From NCBI GenBank assembly GCA_029260755.1, contig JAJDCQ010000180.1, positions 1 to 64,000 of the forward strand: a stretch of DNA of 64,000 bases, given 5' to 3'. The position numbers were made by a program, and so were the translations under genes. The first letter of the stretch is position 1, and every line of letters begins with the position of its first letter. Positions 8,931 through 18,000 of the stretch are shown piece after piece. The notes under the pieces are model-generated. The model searched no databases. It was not told the origin of the DNA and saw nothing but the letters and a program-made list of their open reading frames with translations. This stretch comes from Planctomycetota bacterium. Its GTDB lineage: Bacteria > Planctomycetota > J058 > JAJDCQ01.

Positions 8931-9259
8931 CCGAAGACGCTCGGCGCGAAGTGGCGGGGCTTCCTTCGGGTCACGATTGTCTCATCGAGACGCCCGATGG
9001 GACAGACCTGCCCCAGTCTTACGGGACACCAAGGTCCCATCCCGACGATCCCGGTCGGTCGTTGTCACCGTAACTACCTGCTATTACGAGCCCACAACCA
9101 ATTCTGCCCGGCGGCACCGACAGTGGTCCGCGATTCGCCACGCACGAGCTGTTCCGCGAACCTTGCCCCGCCCGCTCCATCGTCCGTCGGGAGCGCCGGC
9201 CGTGACGTCGGCCTGACTCCCCGGGCGACCCGTCCACTGCTCCCAGAGGTGAGAGACTC
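8931..9259 (+). other. intergenic leader before the asparagine synthase operon
   Basis: About 330 bp with no gene. Base composition is visibly less GC-rich than the flanks around 9060-9110. TTGTCA at 9062-9067 and TATTAC at 9082-9087 resemble promoter hexamers but are only 14 bp apart, so I do not call a promoter. AGAGGTGAGAG lies just before ATG 9260 and may act as the ribosome site. Confidence 0.4.
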
Positions 9260-10867
9260 ATGTGTGGAATCGTAGGCGTCATCAATGAGACCCATCCCGA
9301 CGCCATGCGGACGATGCTGGCGCGCACCTCGCACCGCGGCGAGGACTGCCAACGGTTCCGGGAGTTCGACCGCTTCGGCAGCCTCGGGATCAACCGCCTC
9401 TCGATCATCGACCTCGACCGCGGCGATCAGCCCATCTTCAACGAGGACGGATCGGTCGCCGTCGTCTGCAATGGTGAGATCTACAACCACCAGGCCATCC
9501 GGAGCGACCTGGAGAAGGACCACGACTTCGCGACTCGCTCCGACGCGGAGGTCATCGTCCACCTCTACGAGGAGTACGGCGATGACGCGGTGAAGTTCCT
9601 CGACGGGATGTTCGCGTTCATCCTGTTCGACCTGCGCCGCGGCCGCGTCCTGGTCGCCCGCGACCCCCTCGGGATCAAGCCGCTCTACTACCGGGCCGAC
9701 GACGAGACCGCCTACGTCGCGAGCGAGCCCAAGGCGCTCGTCGGGCTCGGGAGCGAGGGCGTCCGCGAGCTGCCGCCCGGCTGCTGCTGGACGCGCGAGA
9801 GCGGCGTCGTGAGCTACTTCGAGCCCGGCCTCGCGACGAGCAACCCCGACCCCGAGCTCTGCCGATCGCTCCTCACCTACGCGGTCCGCAAGCGCATGAT
9901 GAGCGACGTCGGGGTCGGCACGTTCCTCTCGGGCGGGCTCGACAGCAGCCTCGTCACCGCCCTCGCCGCCCGCGAGAACCCCGACATCACGGCGTACACC
10001 GTCGGCATGGAGGGCGCGCCCGACGTCGAGATGGCCCGCAAGGTGGCCGAGCACCTGGGCATCCGTCACGTCGTCCGCACGTTCACCGTCGACGACATGC
10101 TCGCGCTGCTGCCCGAGGCCATCTACCACATCGAGAGCTACAACCCCTCGCTCGTCACCGGAGCGGTCGTGACGCTGATGGCCTCGCGCCTCGCCGCCGA
10201 GCACGGCGCCCGCGTCGTCCTCTGCGGCGAGGGCGCCGACGAGCTCTTCGGCGGCTACTCCGCGATCCGATCCCTCTCGTTTCTCGAGCTTCGGCGCAAG
10301 CTCCAGGAGCTCCTCCGCAACCTGCACCAGACCGAGCTGCGACGCCTCGACCGGATGAGCATGGCGGCGACCCTCGAGGCGCGCGTCCCGTTCCTCGACC
10401 GCGACTTCGTCGAGTACGCCTTCAACCTCCCCAGCAGCACGAAGATTCGGGAGGTCGACGGCCGCCGGGTCGAGAAGTGGCACCTCCGGAAGGCGTTCGA
10501 GGGCCTGCTGCCCGACGAGCTGATCTGGCGTGAGAAGTGCCCGTTCGACCAGGGGAGCGGCGGCCGCTCGATGATCCCCATCATCGAGGACGCCATCGAC
10601 GACGCGACCTACGAGCGCCGCTGCGAGGAGTACGCGCCGTGGAGCATCCGCAGCAAGGAGATGCTCCACTACTTCGAGATCTGGCGGAGCCACTTCGACG
10701 ACCTGCTCGAGCCCGGAAAGACGTTCGACATGTTCGGCGACTACCCCGTGTTGATGGATCAGATCGCCGACCGCGGCGAGCGGGCACGGGCCGAGTCCCC
10801 AACCGGGCCCGAGAGCACCACCGGGAGCACGACCGAGGGCACCACCGCGGGGAGTGAGGGCCGGTGA
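9260..10867 (+). CDS. asnB: asparagine synthase (glutamine-hydrolysing)
   Basis: A 535-residue class II amidotransferase. It makes asparagine from aspartate, ATP and glutamine, or acts as an AsnB-like amide-forming enzyme in another pathway. The N-terminal glutaminase domain has nucleophile Cys2 (MCGIVGV), SHRGED near residue 25 and NGEIYNH at 71-77. The synthetase domain has the ATP PP-loop SGGLDSS at 224-230, CGEGADELFGGY and RMSMAATLEARVPFLD. All catalytic features are intact. The last 25 residues are a Ser/Thr/Gly tail. The stop overlaps the next start by 4 bp (GTGA), tying it to a symporter operon. That context may mean it serves a transported substrate rather than general asparagine supply. 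Confidence 0.95.
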   Translation: MCGIVGVINETHPDAMRTMLARTSHRGEDCQRFREFDRFGSLGINRLSIIDLDRGDQPIFNEDGSVAVVCNGEIYNHQAIRSDLEKDHDFATRSDAEVIVHLYEEYGDDAVKFLDGMFAFILFDLRRGRVLVARDPLGIKPLYYRADDETAYVASEPKALVGLGSEGVRELPPGCCWTRESGVVSYFEPGLATSNPDPELCRSLLTYAVRKRMMSDVGVGTFLSGGLDSSLVTALAARENPDITAYTVGMEGAPDVEMARKVAEHLGIRHVVRTFTVDDMLALLPEAIYHIESYNPSLVTGAVVTLMASRLAAEHGARVVLCGEGADELFGGYSAIRSLSFLELRRKLQELLRNLHQTELRRLDRMSMAATLEARVPFLDRDFVEYAFNLPSSTKIREVDGRRVEKWHLRKAFEGLLPDELIWREKCPFDQGSGGRSMIPIIEDAIDDATYERRCEEYAPWSIRSKEMLHYFEIWRSHFDDLLEPGKTFDMFGDYPVLMDQIADRGERARAESPTGPESTTGSTTEGTTAGSEGR

Positions 10868-11382
10868 GCGCGCCGAGCCCCGGACGGAGCGAGCGCACGA
10901 CCAGGAGGCTGGGGATCGCCGCGGCGGCGCTCGCCTGCCTGCTCATCTCCTCCGCGCGCAGCGCGGAGGCCGTCGACCTCGTCGTCGACGCGCCGGCTAG
11001 CAGCGACACCGGTCACTACGAGCTGAGGTGGGGACCGCCCGAGCCCGAGGACGGCGACGGGCCGGCCGATCCGTTGCCCGAGGGGACCACCTTCGAGCTC
11101 CAGGAGGCTCGAAGCGCGGACTTCTCCGGCGCCCGGACCATCTACGAAGGCCCCGATCGGGCCCGCGCGATGAGCGGGCGCCTCGACGGCGTCTTCCACT
11201 ACCGCGTCCGCAGCCCGGGGGGCGCCTGGAGCGCTCCGGTGACGGTGGAGGTGCGCCATCACTCGCTCACCGAGGCGTTCGTCTTCCTCGGCGTCGGCGC
11301 GTTCGTCTTCATCGCCACGGCCGTGTTGATCGTCCTCGGCCACCGGGCCCACCGCCGCGAGATGGCGGGTCGCCAGCCATGA
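10864..11382 (+). CDS. membrane-anchored FnIII-like protein in the symporter operon
   Basis: A 172-residue protein that starts at GTG 10864, overlapping the asparagine synthase stop. An N-terminal signal or anchor helix (about 17-35, LGIAAAALACLLISSARSA) precedes one beta-sandwich-like region. Its pattern (YELRWGPP, FELQEARSADFSGARTIYEG, FHYRVRSPGGAWSAPVTVEV) is that of a fibronectin type III fold. A C-terminal transmembrane helix (about 140-162) and a short basic tail follow. The extracytoplasmic FnIII domain is presumably held at the membrane next to the transporter encoded downstream; its stop overlaps that start by 4 bp. Its role is inferred only from position. Confidence 0.75.
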   Translation: MSAPSPGRSERTTRRLGIAAAALACLLISSARSAEAVDLVVDAPASSDTGHYELRWGPPEPEDGDGPADPLPEGTTFELQEARSADFSGARTIYEGPDRARAMSGRLDGVFHYRVRSPGGAWSAPVTVEVRHHSLTEAFVFLGVGAFVFIATAVLIVLGHRAHRREMAGRQP

Positions 11383-12824
11383 GCGACACGGTCCTGACGC
11401 CGAACGTGGGCTTCGCCCTCCTCGGCCTCTTCAGCGCGGTGTGGATCACCCTCGGGTGGTACTGGGGTCGCAAGGCGAAGAGCTTCGATGGGTACGTCGT
11501 CGCCGGCCGCAACGTCGGCCTCGCCCTCGGCACGGCGACCGCGATGGCGACCTGGGTGACGAGCAACACGACCATGGCGGCCCCGCAGCTCGCCTTCCAG
11601 ATGGGCATCTGGGGCATGGTCGGCTACTCGCTCGGGTCGATGGGGCTGATCTTCTTCGCCCCCATGGCCGAGCGCATCCGCACCCTCATGCCCAGGGGGT
11701 ACACGAGCGGCGACTTCGTCCGCCTGCGCTACGGCCGGCTCGCCTGGTACGTCTTCCTCCTGATCTCGACCTTCTACGCCCTCGGCTGGCTGATCAGCAT
11801 GGGGATGGCGGGCGGGATCCTCCTCGAGGCGCTGACCGGGATCGACTACGTCGTCGGCATGAGCGTGATCATGGTCGTGTGCGTGATCTACACCATGCTG
11901 GGCGGCCTCTACGCGGTCATCGGCACCGACTACATCCAGAGCGTCCTCATCCTCATCGGGATCGTCGTGGTCGCCGGGCTGACCTACGCGAAGATCGGCT
12001 TCGAGCCGATCCACGAGGCGCTCCAGGCGGAGCGGCCGGCGCTGCTCAACCTGCTCATGCCGGCATCGCTCATGTTCCTGTTCAACAACCTGCTCTTCGG
12101 CTTCGGCGAGATCTTCCACAGCAACGTCTGGTGGTCGCGGGCGTTCGCCTTCCGCGAGGGCGTCGGGTTCAAGGCCTATCTCCTCGCGGGGATCTTCTGG
12201 GGACCGATCCCGATCGTCGCCGGGGCGATCGCGCTCGCCGCGCCCCAGATGGGCCTCAACGTGCCGCGCGTCGACATGGTCGGACCGATGGTCGCCGCCA
12301 ACCTCCTCGGGTTCTGGGGCGCGGTGGCGATCTTCGTCGTCGTCTTCAGCTCGCTCGCCTCGAGCCTCGACTCGCTCCTGGCGGCCACCTCCGACCTGAT
12401 CGTCGAGGACGTCTACCGCAAGCACCTCGCCCCCGACGCCGGCGAGGCCCACCTCCGGCGGGCGTCGGTCGTGATCATCCTCGTCCTCGGCGTCGCCGCC
12501 TGGCTCCTCTGCCTGCCGAGGTTGACCCACCTCGCGGGCATGATCGCCTTCACCGGAGCCTTCGTCGGCAGCACGATCTGGCCGATCGCGGCCGGGCTCT
12601 ACTGGCGCAAGACGAACCCGCTGGGCGCCACCCTCGGCATGGTCCTCGGCAGCGCGGTGGGGCTGGCGTCCTACTTCGTCGTCGGCTTCTACGTCGCGGC
12701 GCTCGTCGGCGCCGCCGTCTCGATGGTGGTCGTCCTGCTCGCGACGCTGATCGCTCCGCGCGAGTTCGACTGGCGCCGCCTCGACGAGTCCGCCCTGGCC
12801 TCCGCCCCGGGAGAGTCGACGTGA
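11379..12824 (+). CDS. sodium:solute symporter (SSS) family transporter
   Basis: A 481-residue polytopic membrane protein with about 13 helices, of the SSS/LeuT-fold family that couples Na+ entry to solute uptake. Typical segments are WYWGRKAKSFDGYVVAGRNVG after TM1, MLGGLYAVIGTDYIQ and SSLASSLDSLLAATSDLIVED. The last resembles the Na2-site region and the urea/DUR3-like and related branches. The substrate cannot be read from sequence; urea, amino acids and carboxylates are candidates. The start ATG 11379 overlaps the previous stop, and the stop overlaps the GTG of a tiny membrane gene. Confidence 0.92.
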   Translation: MSDTVLTPNVGFALLGLFSAVWITLGWYWGRKAKSFDGYVVAGRNVGLALGTATAMATWVTSNTTMAAPQLAFQMGIWGMVGYSLGSMGLIFFAPMAERIRTLMPRGYTSGDFVRLRYGRLAWYVFLLISTFYALGWLISMGMAGGILLEALTGIDYVVGMSVIMVVCVIYTMLGGLYAVIGTDYIQSVLILIGIVVVAGLTYAKIGFEPIHEALQAERPALLNLLMPASLMFLFNNLLFGFGEIFHSNVWWSRAFAFREGVGFKAYLLAGIFWGPIPIVAGAIALAAPQMGLNVPRVDMVGPMVAANLLGFWGAVAIFVVVFSSLASSLDSLLAATSDLIVEDVYRKHLAPDAGEAHLRRASVVIILVLGVAAWLLCLPRLTHLAGMIAFTGAFVGSTIWPIAAGLYWRKTNPLGATLGMVLGSAVGLASYFVVGFYVAALVGAAVSMVVVLLATLIAPREFDWRRLDESALASAPGEST

Positions 12825-12949
12825 CCGCGCTCGCACCGCTCGGCCTGTTCGAGGTCCTCGTCGGAGCGGCCATCGTCACGACCGCGGTCTGCGCGCTCGT
12901 GCTCCTCGGGATGCTGGTCAGCGACTGGGCGCGCGGGAAGCTCTGGTAG
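12821..12949 (+). CDS. small single-helix symporter accessory protein, 42 aa
   Basis: A 42-residue product that starts at GTG 12821, overlapping the symporter stop by 4 bp (GTGA), and ends with TAG at 12947-12949. It is mostly one transmembrane helix (LFEVLVGAAIVTTAVCALVL) with a short tail SDWARGKLW. Small one-helix partners encoded directly after SSS genes are a known annotation class ('symporter small accessory protein'). Position, size and the translational overlap all fit. It probably stabilises or regulates the transporter. Confidence 0.8.
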   Translation: MTALAPLGLFEVLVGAAIVTTAVCALVLLGMLVSDWARGKLW

Positions 12950-12952
12950 CGT

Positions 12953-13978
12953 TCAGCGGCGCTCGGCCCCGGGGAGGAGCCCGACGCCGCGATAGGCGAT
13001 CCCGTTCGCCTCGCAGACGCCCCGCAGGATCGCGGCCGTGACGAGGCGCGCCGCGATGCTCCCGGCGATGTTGACGTCGATCTCCTTGTCGCCGTGCGAG
13101 AGGGCGAACACCACGTCGCCGTCGAACATCGTATGCGACGGGCTGATCGCCCGCGCGATCCCATCCTGGGCCATCATGGCGAGCTTGGTCGCCTGCTCGC
13201 GGCTGAACCGTGCGTTGGTGGCCACGACGCAGAGGGTCGTGTCCATGCCGAAGTGCCGGGTGGTGAGCTTGCTCTTGTCGGTGAGGAACTCCTCGGTGTC
13301 GAGGAGGCGGGAGGCGTCCTGCGGATCGCGCGCCCCGACGAGGATGCGACCGTCGGGGCCGACCACGTCGCCCCAGGCGTTGCACACGGCGAGGGCGCCG
13401 ATGACGACGCCGTTGCCGAGCTTCACCGACGCCGTTCCCAGGCCGCCGCGCATCGCGTGCTCGCTGCCGAGCACCTTCCCGCACGTCGCCCCGATGCCCG
13501 CGCCGACCGGTCCCTGGGCGGTGGGCTGGCCGGACACCGCGGAGCAGGCCGCCCAGCCCATCTCGCGGTCGGGGTAGATGCGCGGCTTGCCGACGTCCAG
13601 GTCGAAGATGACGGCCGTCGGCACGATCGGGACGACCACACCCGTCGACGCGTGAAAGCCGATGTCCTGCTCCTGGAGGAAGGCCTGGACGCCGCCGGCC
13701 GCGTTGAGCCCGAACGTGCTGCCGCCGGCGAGGAGGACGGCATGGATCCGCACGACCATGTTCGTGGGGTTGAGCATCTCGCTCTCGCGCATGCCCGGAG
13801 CGGACCCACCGATGTCGACCCCGGCGATCGCCCCCCCCTCGATCATGATCACGGTGCACCCGGTGTGACCGGCCTCGCTCTGGGCGTGCCCCACGCTGAC
13901 GCCGGGTACGTCGGTGATGCAGCTCGTCGCGCCGCGGATGTCCACCGGGTCGGTCGCCTTTCCACGGGTCATGGTCAT
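12953..13978 (-). CDS. P1/S58-family peptidase (DmpA/NylC-like Ntn hydrolase)
   Basis: A 341-residue homologue of the P1 (MEROPS S58) family: beta-peptidyl aminopeptidases, DmpA and 6-aminohexanoate-oligomer hydrolase NylC. Family hallmarks are ITDVPGVSVGHAQ near residue 20, GGSTFGLNAAGGV near 85 and DTTLCVVATNA at 246-256. By analogy with NylC, which self-cleaves before a Thr, D246|T247 is the likely processing site and T247 the nucleophile. The start MTMTRGKATD at 13978 is preferred because the longer frame runs back through the tRNA-Ser gene. It is convergent with the symporter operon, 3 bp after the small partner's stop. The substrate is unknown; small peptides or lactam-derived amides are likely. 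Confidence 0.88.
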   Translation of the reverse strand: MTMTRGKATDPVDIRGATSCITDVPGVSVGHAQSEAGHTGCTVIMIEGGAIAGVDIGGSAPGMRESEMLNPTNMVVRIHAVLLAGGSTFGLNAAGGVQAFLQEQDIGFHASTGVVVPIVPTAVIFDLDVGKPRIYPDREMGWAACSAVSGQPTAQGPVGAGIGATCGKVLGSEHAMRGGLGTASVKLGNGVVIGALAVCNAWGDVVGPDGRILVGARDPQDASRLLDTEEFLTDKSKLTTRHFGMDTTLCVVATNARFSREQATKLAMMAQDGIARAISPSHTMFDGDVVFALSHGDKEIDVNIAGSIAARLVTAAILRGVCEANGIAYRGVGLLPGAERR

Positions 13979-14077
13979 CAGGGCAACACCGCAGGATCGC
14001 CGCGTCGCACGAAGCGTACACGAGAAGGCGGCGCACGCGCTCCGCGCCGCGCCGCCTCGTGAGCCCGACAAGATCAA

Positions 14078-14164
14078 CGGAGAGGGAGGGATTCGAACCC
14101 CCGGACCCCTTGCGGAGTCACCGGTTTTCGAAACCGGCCCGTTCGACCACTCCGGCACCTCTCC
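14078..14164 (-). tRNA. tRNA-Ser(CGA)
   Basis: Read on the minus strand, the 7-bp acceptor stem is GGAGAGG/CCTCTCC (14158-14164 with 14079-14085), with a G discriminator at 14078 and no encoded CCA. The anticodon stem CCGGT/ACCGG encloses TTCGAAA, giving anticodon CGA, which reads UCG serine codons. A variable arm longer than usual (GACTCCGCAAGGGGTC) and the T-arm with GTTCGAATC fit a class II tRNA. The 87-nt length is normal for tRNA-Ser. UCG is frequent in this GC-rich coding sequence. Confidence 0.96.
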
Positions 14165-14280
14165 AAGTCCCGGGAAGTATAGGTTTAGGGTCCGCGGGCG
14201 TCAACTCGTCGGGCGGCGTTTCGTCGCCGTGAGGCCCTTGGTCACCGTCGGTCTCCGTGCTGACACCTGTAGACGGTTGA

Positions 14281-14298
14281 CGTCTCCCCGGGGAGACG
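14281..14298 (-). terminator. perfect 18-bp palindrome after a minus-strand stop codon
   Basis: CGTCTCCCCGGGGAGACG is perfectly self-complementary and lies 1 bp downstream of the TAG stop of the minus-strand gene that ends at 14300. As RNA it would form a tight hairpin with a CCGG loop. No T-run follows, so it is either a weak or Rho-assisted terminator, or a protein-binding palindrome. Confidence 0.4.
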
Positions 14299-14299
14299 G

Positions 14300-14926
14300 C
14301 TAGCGCCCGTCCGGCTCGCGCACCTTGCCGGTCTTGGTGTCGACGACGTGGCGCTTGCCGTCGATCGTCGTCAGGAAGTAGTTCCCCTCTTCGTCGAACC
14401 CCCGCGGCCCCTCGAGCCAGAGCTCGTGGCTCGCGGTCTTCTTCATGGCGGTCCGGTCGAAGGTGAACCACTCGCCGTAGAGGGGAATCGCCTTCCCTTC
14501 CCGGTAGATCGAGCCGACCCAGGCCTCGGAGAAGAAGGTCAGGATGTGCGAGGCGCCGAGGCCGTCGTCGGTGAGGACGAGGAACTCGTGGCCGGAGTGG
14601 CTGAACTTGGCGTGCCAGAGCTCCTTGCGCTCCGGCGCCTCCTTCCCTTCCTTCCCTTCCTTGCCATCCTTCCCTTCCGGCCCGACCAGCTCGTAGACCG
14701 TCAGGCGCCACTCCGACGCGCCGAACGGGGCCGGGAGGACCTTGGCTCCCGGCGCCGGCGCGACGACGCCGACGAAGCGTCCGTTCTTCGAGGTCGCCTC
14801 GAACCCCTTGTGGGCCCCCGGCGGGCTGTCCGCGTGCGTCGCCGAGGATCCGGCGAGCAGCGCGACGGCCAGGGCGAGGGTGAAGGGGAGGGCCGTGGCG
14901 CGATGAAGGTGAGCGGTCGAGAGCAT
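14300..14926 (-). CDS. secreted protein with collagen-like GKEGKE insert, 208 aa
   Basis: An exported protein of unknown function. The start ATG 14926 has GAGGAGAA 8 nt upstream and gives a signal peptide (residues 1-30, core ALPFTLALAVALLAGSSATHA). The mature domain has repeated beta-hairpin units ending WLEGPRGFDEEGNYFLTTIDG. These resemble a two-repeat propeller fragment like those in DUF-type planctomycete secreted proteins. Near residue 95 a low-complexity run GKDGKEGKEGKEAPE is encoded by a purine-rich repeat at about 14640-14680 (plus-strand CTTCCCTTC units). This is a slippage-prone site that may vary in length between strains. Confidence 0.7.
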   Translation of the reverse strand: MLSTAHLHRATALPFTLALAVALLAGSSATHADSPPGAHKGFEATSKNGRFVGVVAPAPGAKVLPAPFGASEWRLTVYELVGPEGKDGKEGKEGKEAPERKELWHAKFSHSGHEFLVLTDDGLGASHILTFFSEAWVGSIYREGKAIPLYGEWFTFDRTAMKKTASHELWLEGPRGFDEEGNYFLTTIDGKRHVVDTKTGKVREPDGR

Positions 14927-15047
14927 CGGCGGGTTCTCCTCGGGGAGTCTCGGGCCATCGGGAGGATCGTCGCTCGGCGCCTCCTCTCGCAAGCGCGCGC
15001 CGCGTTCGCACCCTCCGGCGGACGGTGCTAGCCTCATCATCGGAACA

Positions 15048-18000
15048 ATGACGCGCCCCGCCCCGCCTTCGAACGCCGCCCGCGACCCCGCCGAGATCTC
15101 GCTCTGTCAGGAGCTCCTGCGGACCGGCCGCATCACATCCGAGCAGCTTCAGGGTCTGCTGGCGCGCACGCCGCGGGGCCGGCTCGGCGACGCGCTCGTG
15201 AGCTGCGGCGCGATCACCCCCACCGACCTCGACCAGCTTCGTCGCGGCTCCCACCGCGCGCCGTCGCCGTCGCCGTCGCAGGCATCGTCCGCGCCGCGTC
15301 CCGCCTCGCTTCCGTCGGACCCCGCGAGCGACACCCGTCATGGCGGTCCGCCCGGCATGCCGCCCCCGGGGATGCCGGGCGGCCCCCAGCGCCGCCTCGG
15401 ACGCTACCTCCTCGTGAACGAGCTCGGCCGCGGCGGCATGGGCATCGTCCACCGCGCCTGGGACCCCTCGCTCGCCCGGTTCGTCGCGATCAAGGAGCTC
15501 GCCGGCGGCGCCGAGAGCGGCACCCAGGCGCAGCGGTTCGAGCGCGAGGGGCGCACATCCGCGCAGCTCCGGCATCCGAACATCGTGGCCGTCCACGAGG
15601 TCGCCCGCGACGATCGCGGTCGCCCGTTCCTCGTCATGGACCTGATCGAGGGCGAGAGCCTCGAGGCGCGGCTGCGCCGGGATCGGCCGACCCCGCGCGA
15701 GGTGGCCGAGATCGTCCGCCAGGCCGCCCTCGCCTGCGATCACGCCCACGCCCGCGGCGTCGTCCACCGGGACGTCAAGCCCGAGAACATCCTCATCGAC
15801 GGGGACTCGAAGGTCGCCTATCTCACCGACTTCGGCCTCGCTCGCGAGGTCACCGCCGAGCGGATCACGGTCTCGGGCCAGCTCCTCGGGACGCCCGTCT
15901 ACATGTCGCCCGAGCAGATCAGCCGGGAGCACGGCGAGGTCGGCGCGGCCTCGGACATCTACGGCCTCGGCGGCGTCCTCTATCGGGCCCTCGCGGGCGA
16001 GCCGCCGTTCGACGGGGGCGAGCTGATGCCGCTGCTCCGTCAGGTCGTGATGGATGAGCCGCCGCGGGTCGCCCGGCCCGGCGTGGAGGTCCACCCCGAC
16101 CTCGAGACGATCGCCCTCCGCTGCCTCGAGAAGCTCCCGTCCCGGCGCTATCCGACCGCGGCCGAGCTCGCGGCGGACATCGGCCGGTTCCTCGACGGCG
16201 AGCCCATCCACGCCCGACCGGCGAACCGCCGCGAGCGAGCGCGCCGCTGGGTCCGTCGACACCGCCTCGCGACGGCGGGCCTACTCGGATCGGCCGTCGT
16301 CATCGTCGGCGCGGCCATCGCCGGGTCGATCTTCTACGCGGCCGCGCAGCGTCGCATCGCCGGCGAGCGCGCGGCCCTCGTCGCCGACGCCCGTCGCGCC
16401 GCCGACGAGGCGTGGAGCGCGATGGGGCGTGAGCGCGCCCGCGCCCGCGACGCGCGCGACCGGCGCGCGCTCGAGCGCCTCCTCGCCCACGGTCTGGCCG
16501 CGGTGCAGACATCGGCGACCCTTCGCGCGCTCGCGCCCGATGATCGGGCGGCCCGGGAGCGCGCGCTCGAGGCGACGGTCGCCTACGGCGAGGCGGCCCT
16601 CGCCGCCGAGCAGTGGACGCTCGCCGCGAGCGCGTTCGAGGGGACGAGCGCCCTCGGGATCGACGATGGTCGGGCGCGGGCGCTCCTCGCGCGGGTCACG
16701 AACGAGCGGGAGCGCGCCACCGCGGAGCGCCGCGACGAGGTCGAGCAGATCATCGAGACGGCGCGCGCCGGCCAGCTCGGATCGACCGCCGGCGGCTACG
16801 ACGACGCCCTGTTCGCCCTCGCCCGCGAGCCCGATCCGCTCGTCGTCGGGCTGCTCGTCAACGCCCTCGACGGCGTGAGCGACGAGCTCCGGGCGGTGAC
16901 TCGATCCGTCCTCGGCGGCGCGGGGCAGCCGACGCCCGACGAGGCGCGCGCCGGGGAGACCGAGATCGTCGGCCTCGCCGAAGCGCTCGAGCGCACCCTG
17001 ACGCTTCCGCCCGGCGAGCTCGTCCGACCCGAGGACGGGGCGGTGATCGCCCGCGCGGCCAAGCGTCTCGAGCGGCGCGAGCTCCGCCGTCGACCGGAGA
17101 ACGTCGCCGGGTCGCCTCTCGACGCGATGACGCTCGTCGGCGGCATCCAGCGCGAGCGCGTCGGCGAGGGCCCCCTCCTCCTGGGGCGCCTGTGCTCCGA
17201 GGCGCTCGGCCGGATCGGCATCGGCGAGGAGGCGATCGAGGCGCTCGGCCGCCGGGTCTTCGCCGAGGCCGACGACCTCCGGGCGCTCCCCGCGGCGGTC
17301 GCCCTGTGCCGAATCGGCGGGGAGCGAGCCATCGAGATCGTCCTCGCCGCGCGAGACTTCTTCGGACCGAACGGGGCGTTCTCGCGGCAGATCGCCCCGT
17401 TCCTCGCCCGGACCGGTCGAGCGACCCAGGCGACCTCCGAGGCGGAGGCGACCGCCCCGTCCGCCTCCGCCTCCCCGACCACCGTCGGGGCGCTGATCGA
17501 ACGCGCCGAGCGCCGGGCGGCGACCGGCGACCACCCCGGAGCGCTCGCCGACCTCGACCGCGCCATCGCCCTCGACGCGAACGAGAGCGCCGCCTTCACC
17601 GCGCGCGCGATCGTCCGCAAGGAGAGCGGCGATCGCGCCGGCGCCCTCGAGGACTTCGCGCGGACGACCGAGCTCACGCCGGCCCGCGCGTCGGCGTGGG
17701 GCAACCTCGGCAGCCTCCGGGCCGAGGGCGGCGACTTCGCCCGCGCCCTCGAAGCCCTGAACCGCGCGGTCGACCTCGACCCGAGCTACGCCGGCGCGAT
17801 CGCCAACCGGGGAAGCGTGCGAATTCAGCTCGGCGATGTCGACGGAGCCATCGTCGATCTTCGACGCGCGACCGAGCTCGACGGCCGCCTGGCCAACGCC
17901 TGGAACAGCCTCGGCGGCGCCCTCGCCCGGCGCGGCGACCTGCCCGGAGCGATCGCGGCCATGGATCGGGCGATCGAGCTCAGCCCCGAGTTCGTCATCC

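Noticed and set aside
12953..14158. Longer P1 peptidase start upstream of 13978
   Set aside because: The extra frame reads through the tRNA-Ser gene (14078-14164), which cannot be coding in that frame.
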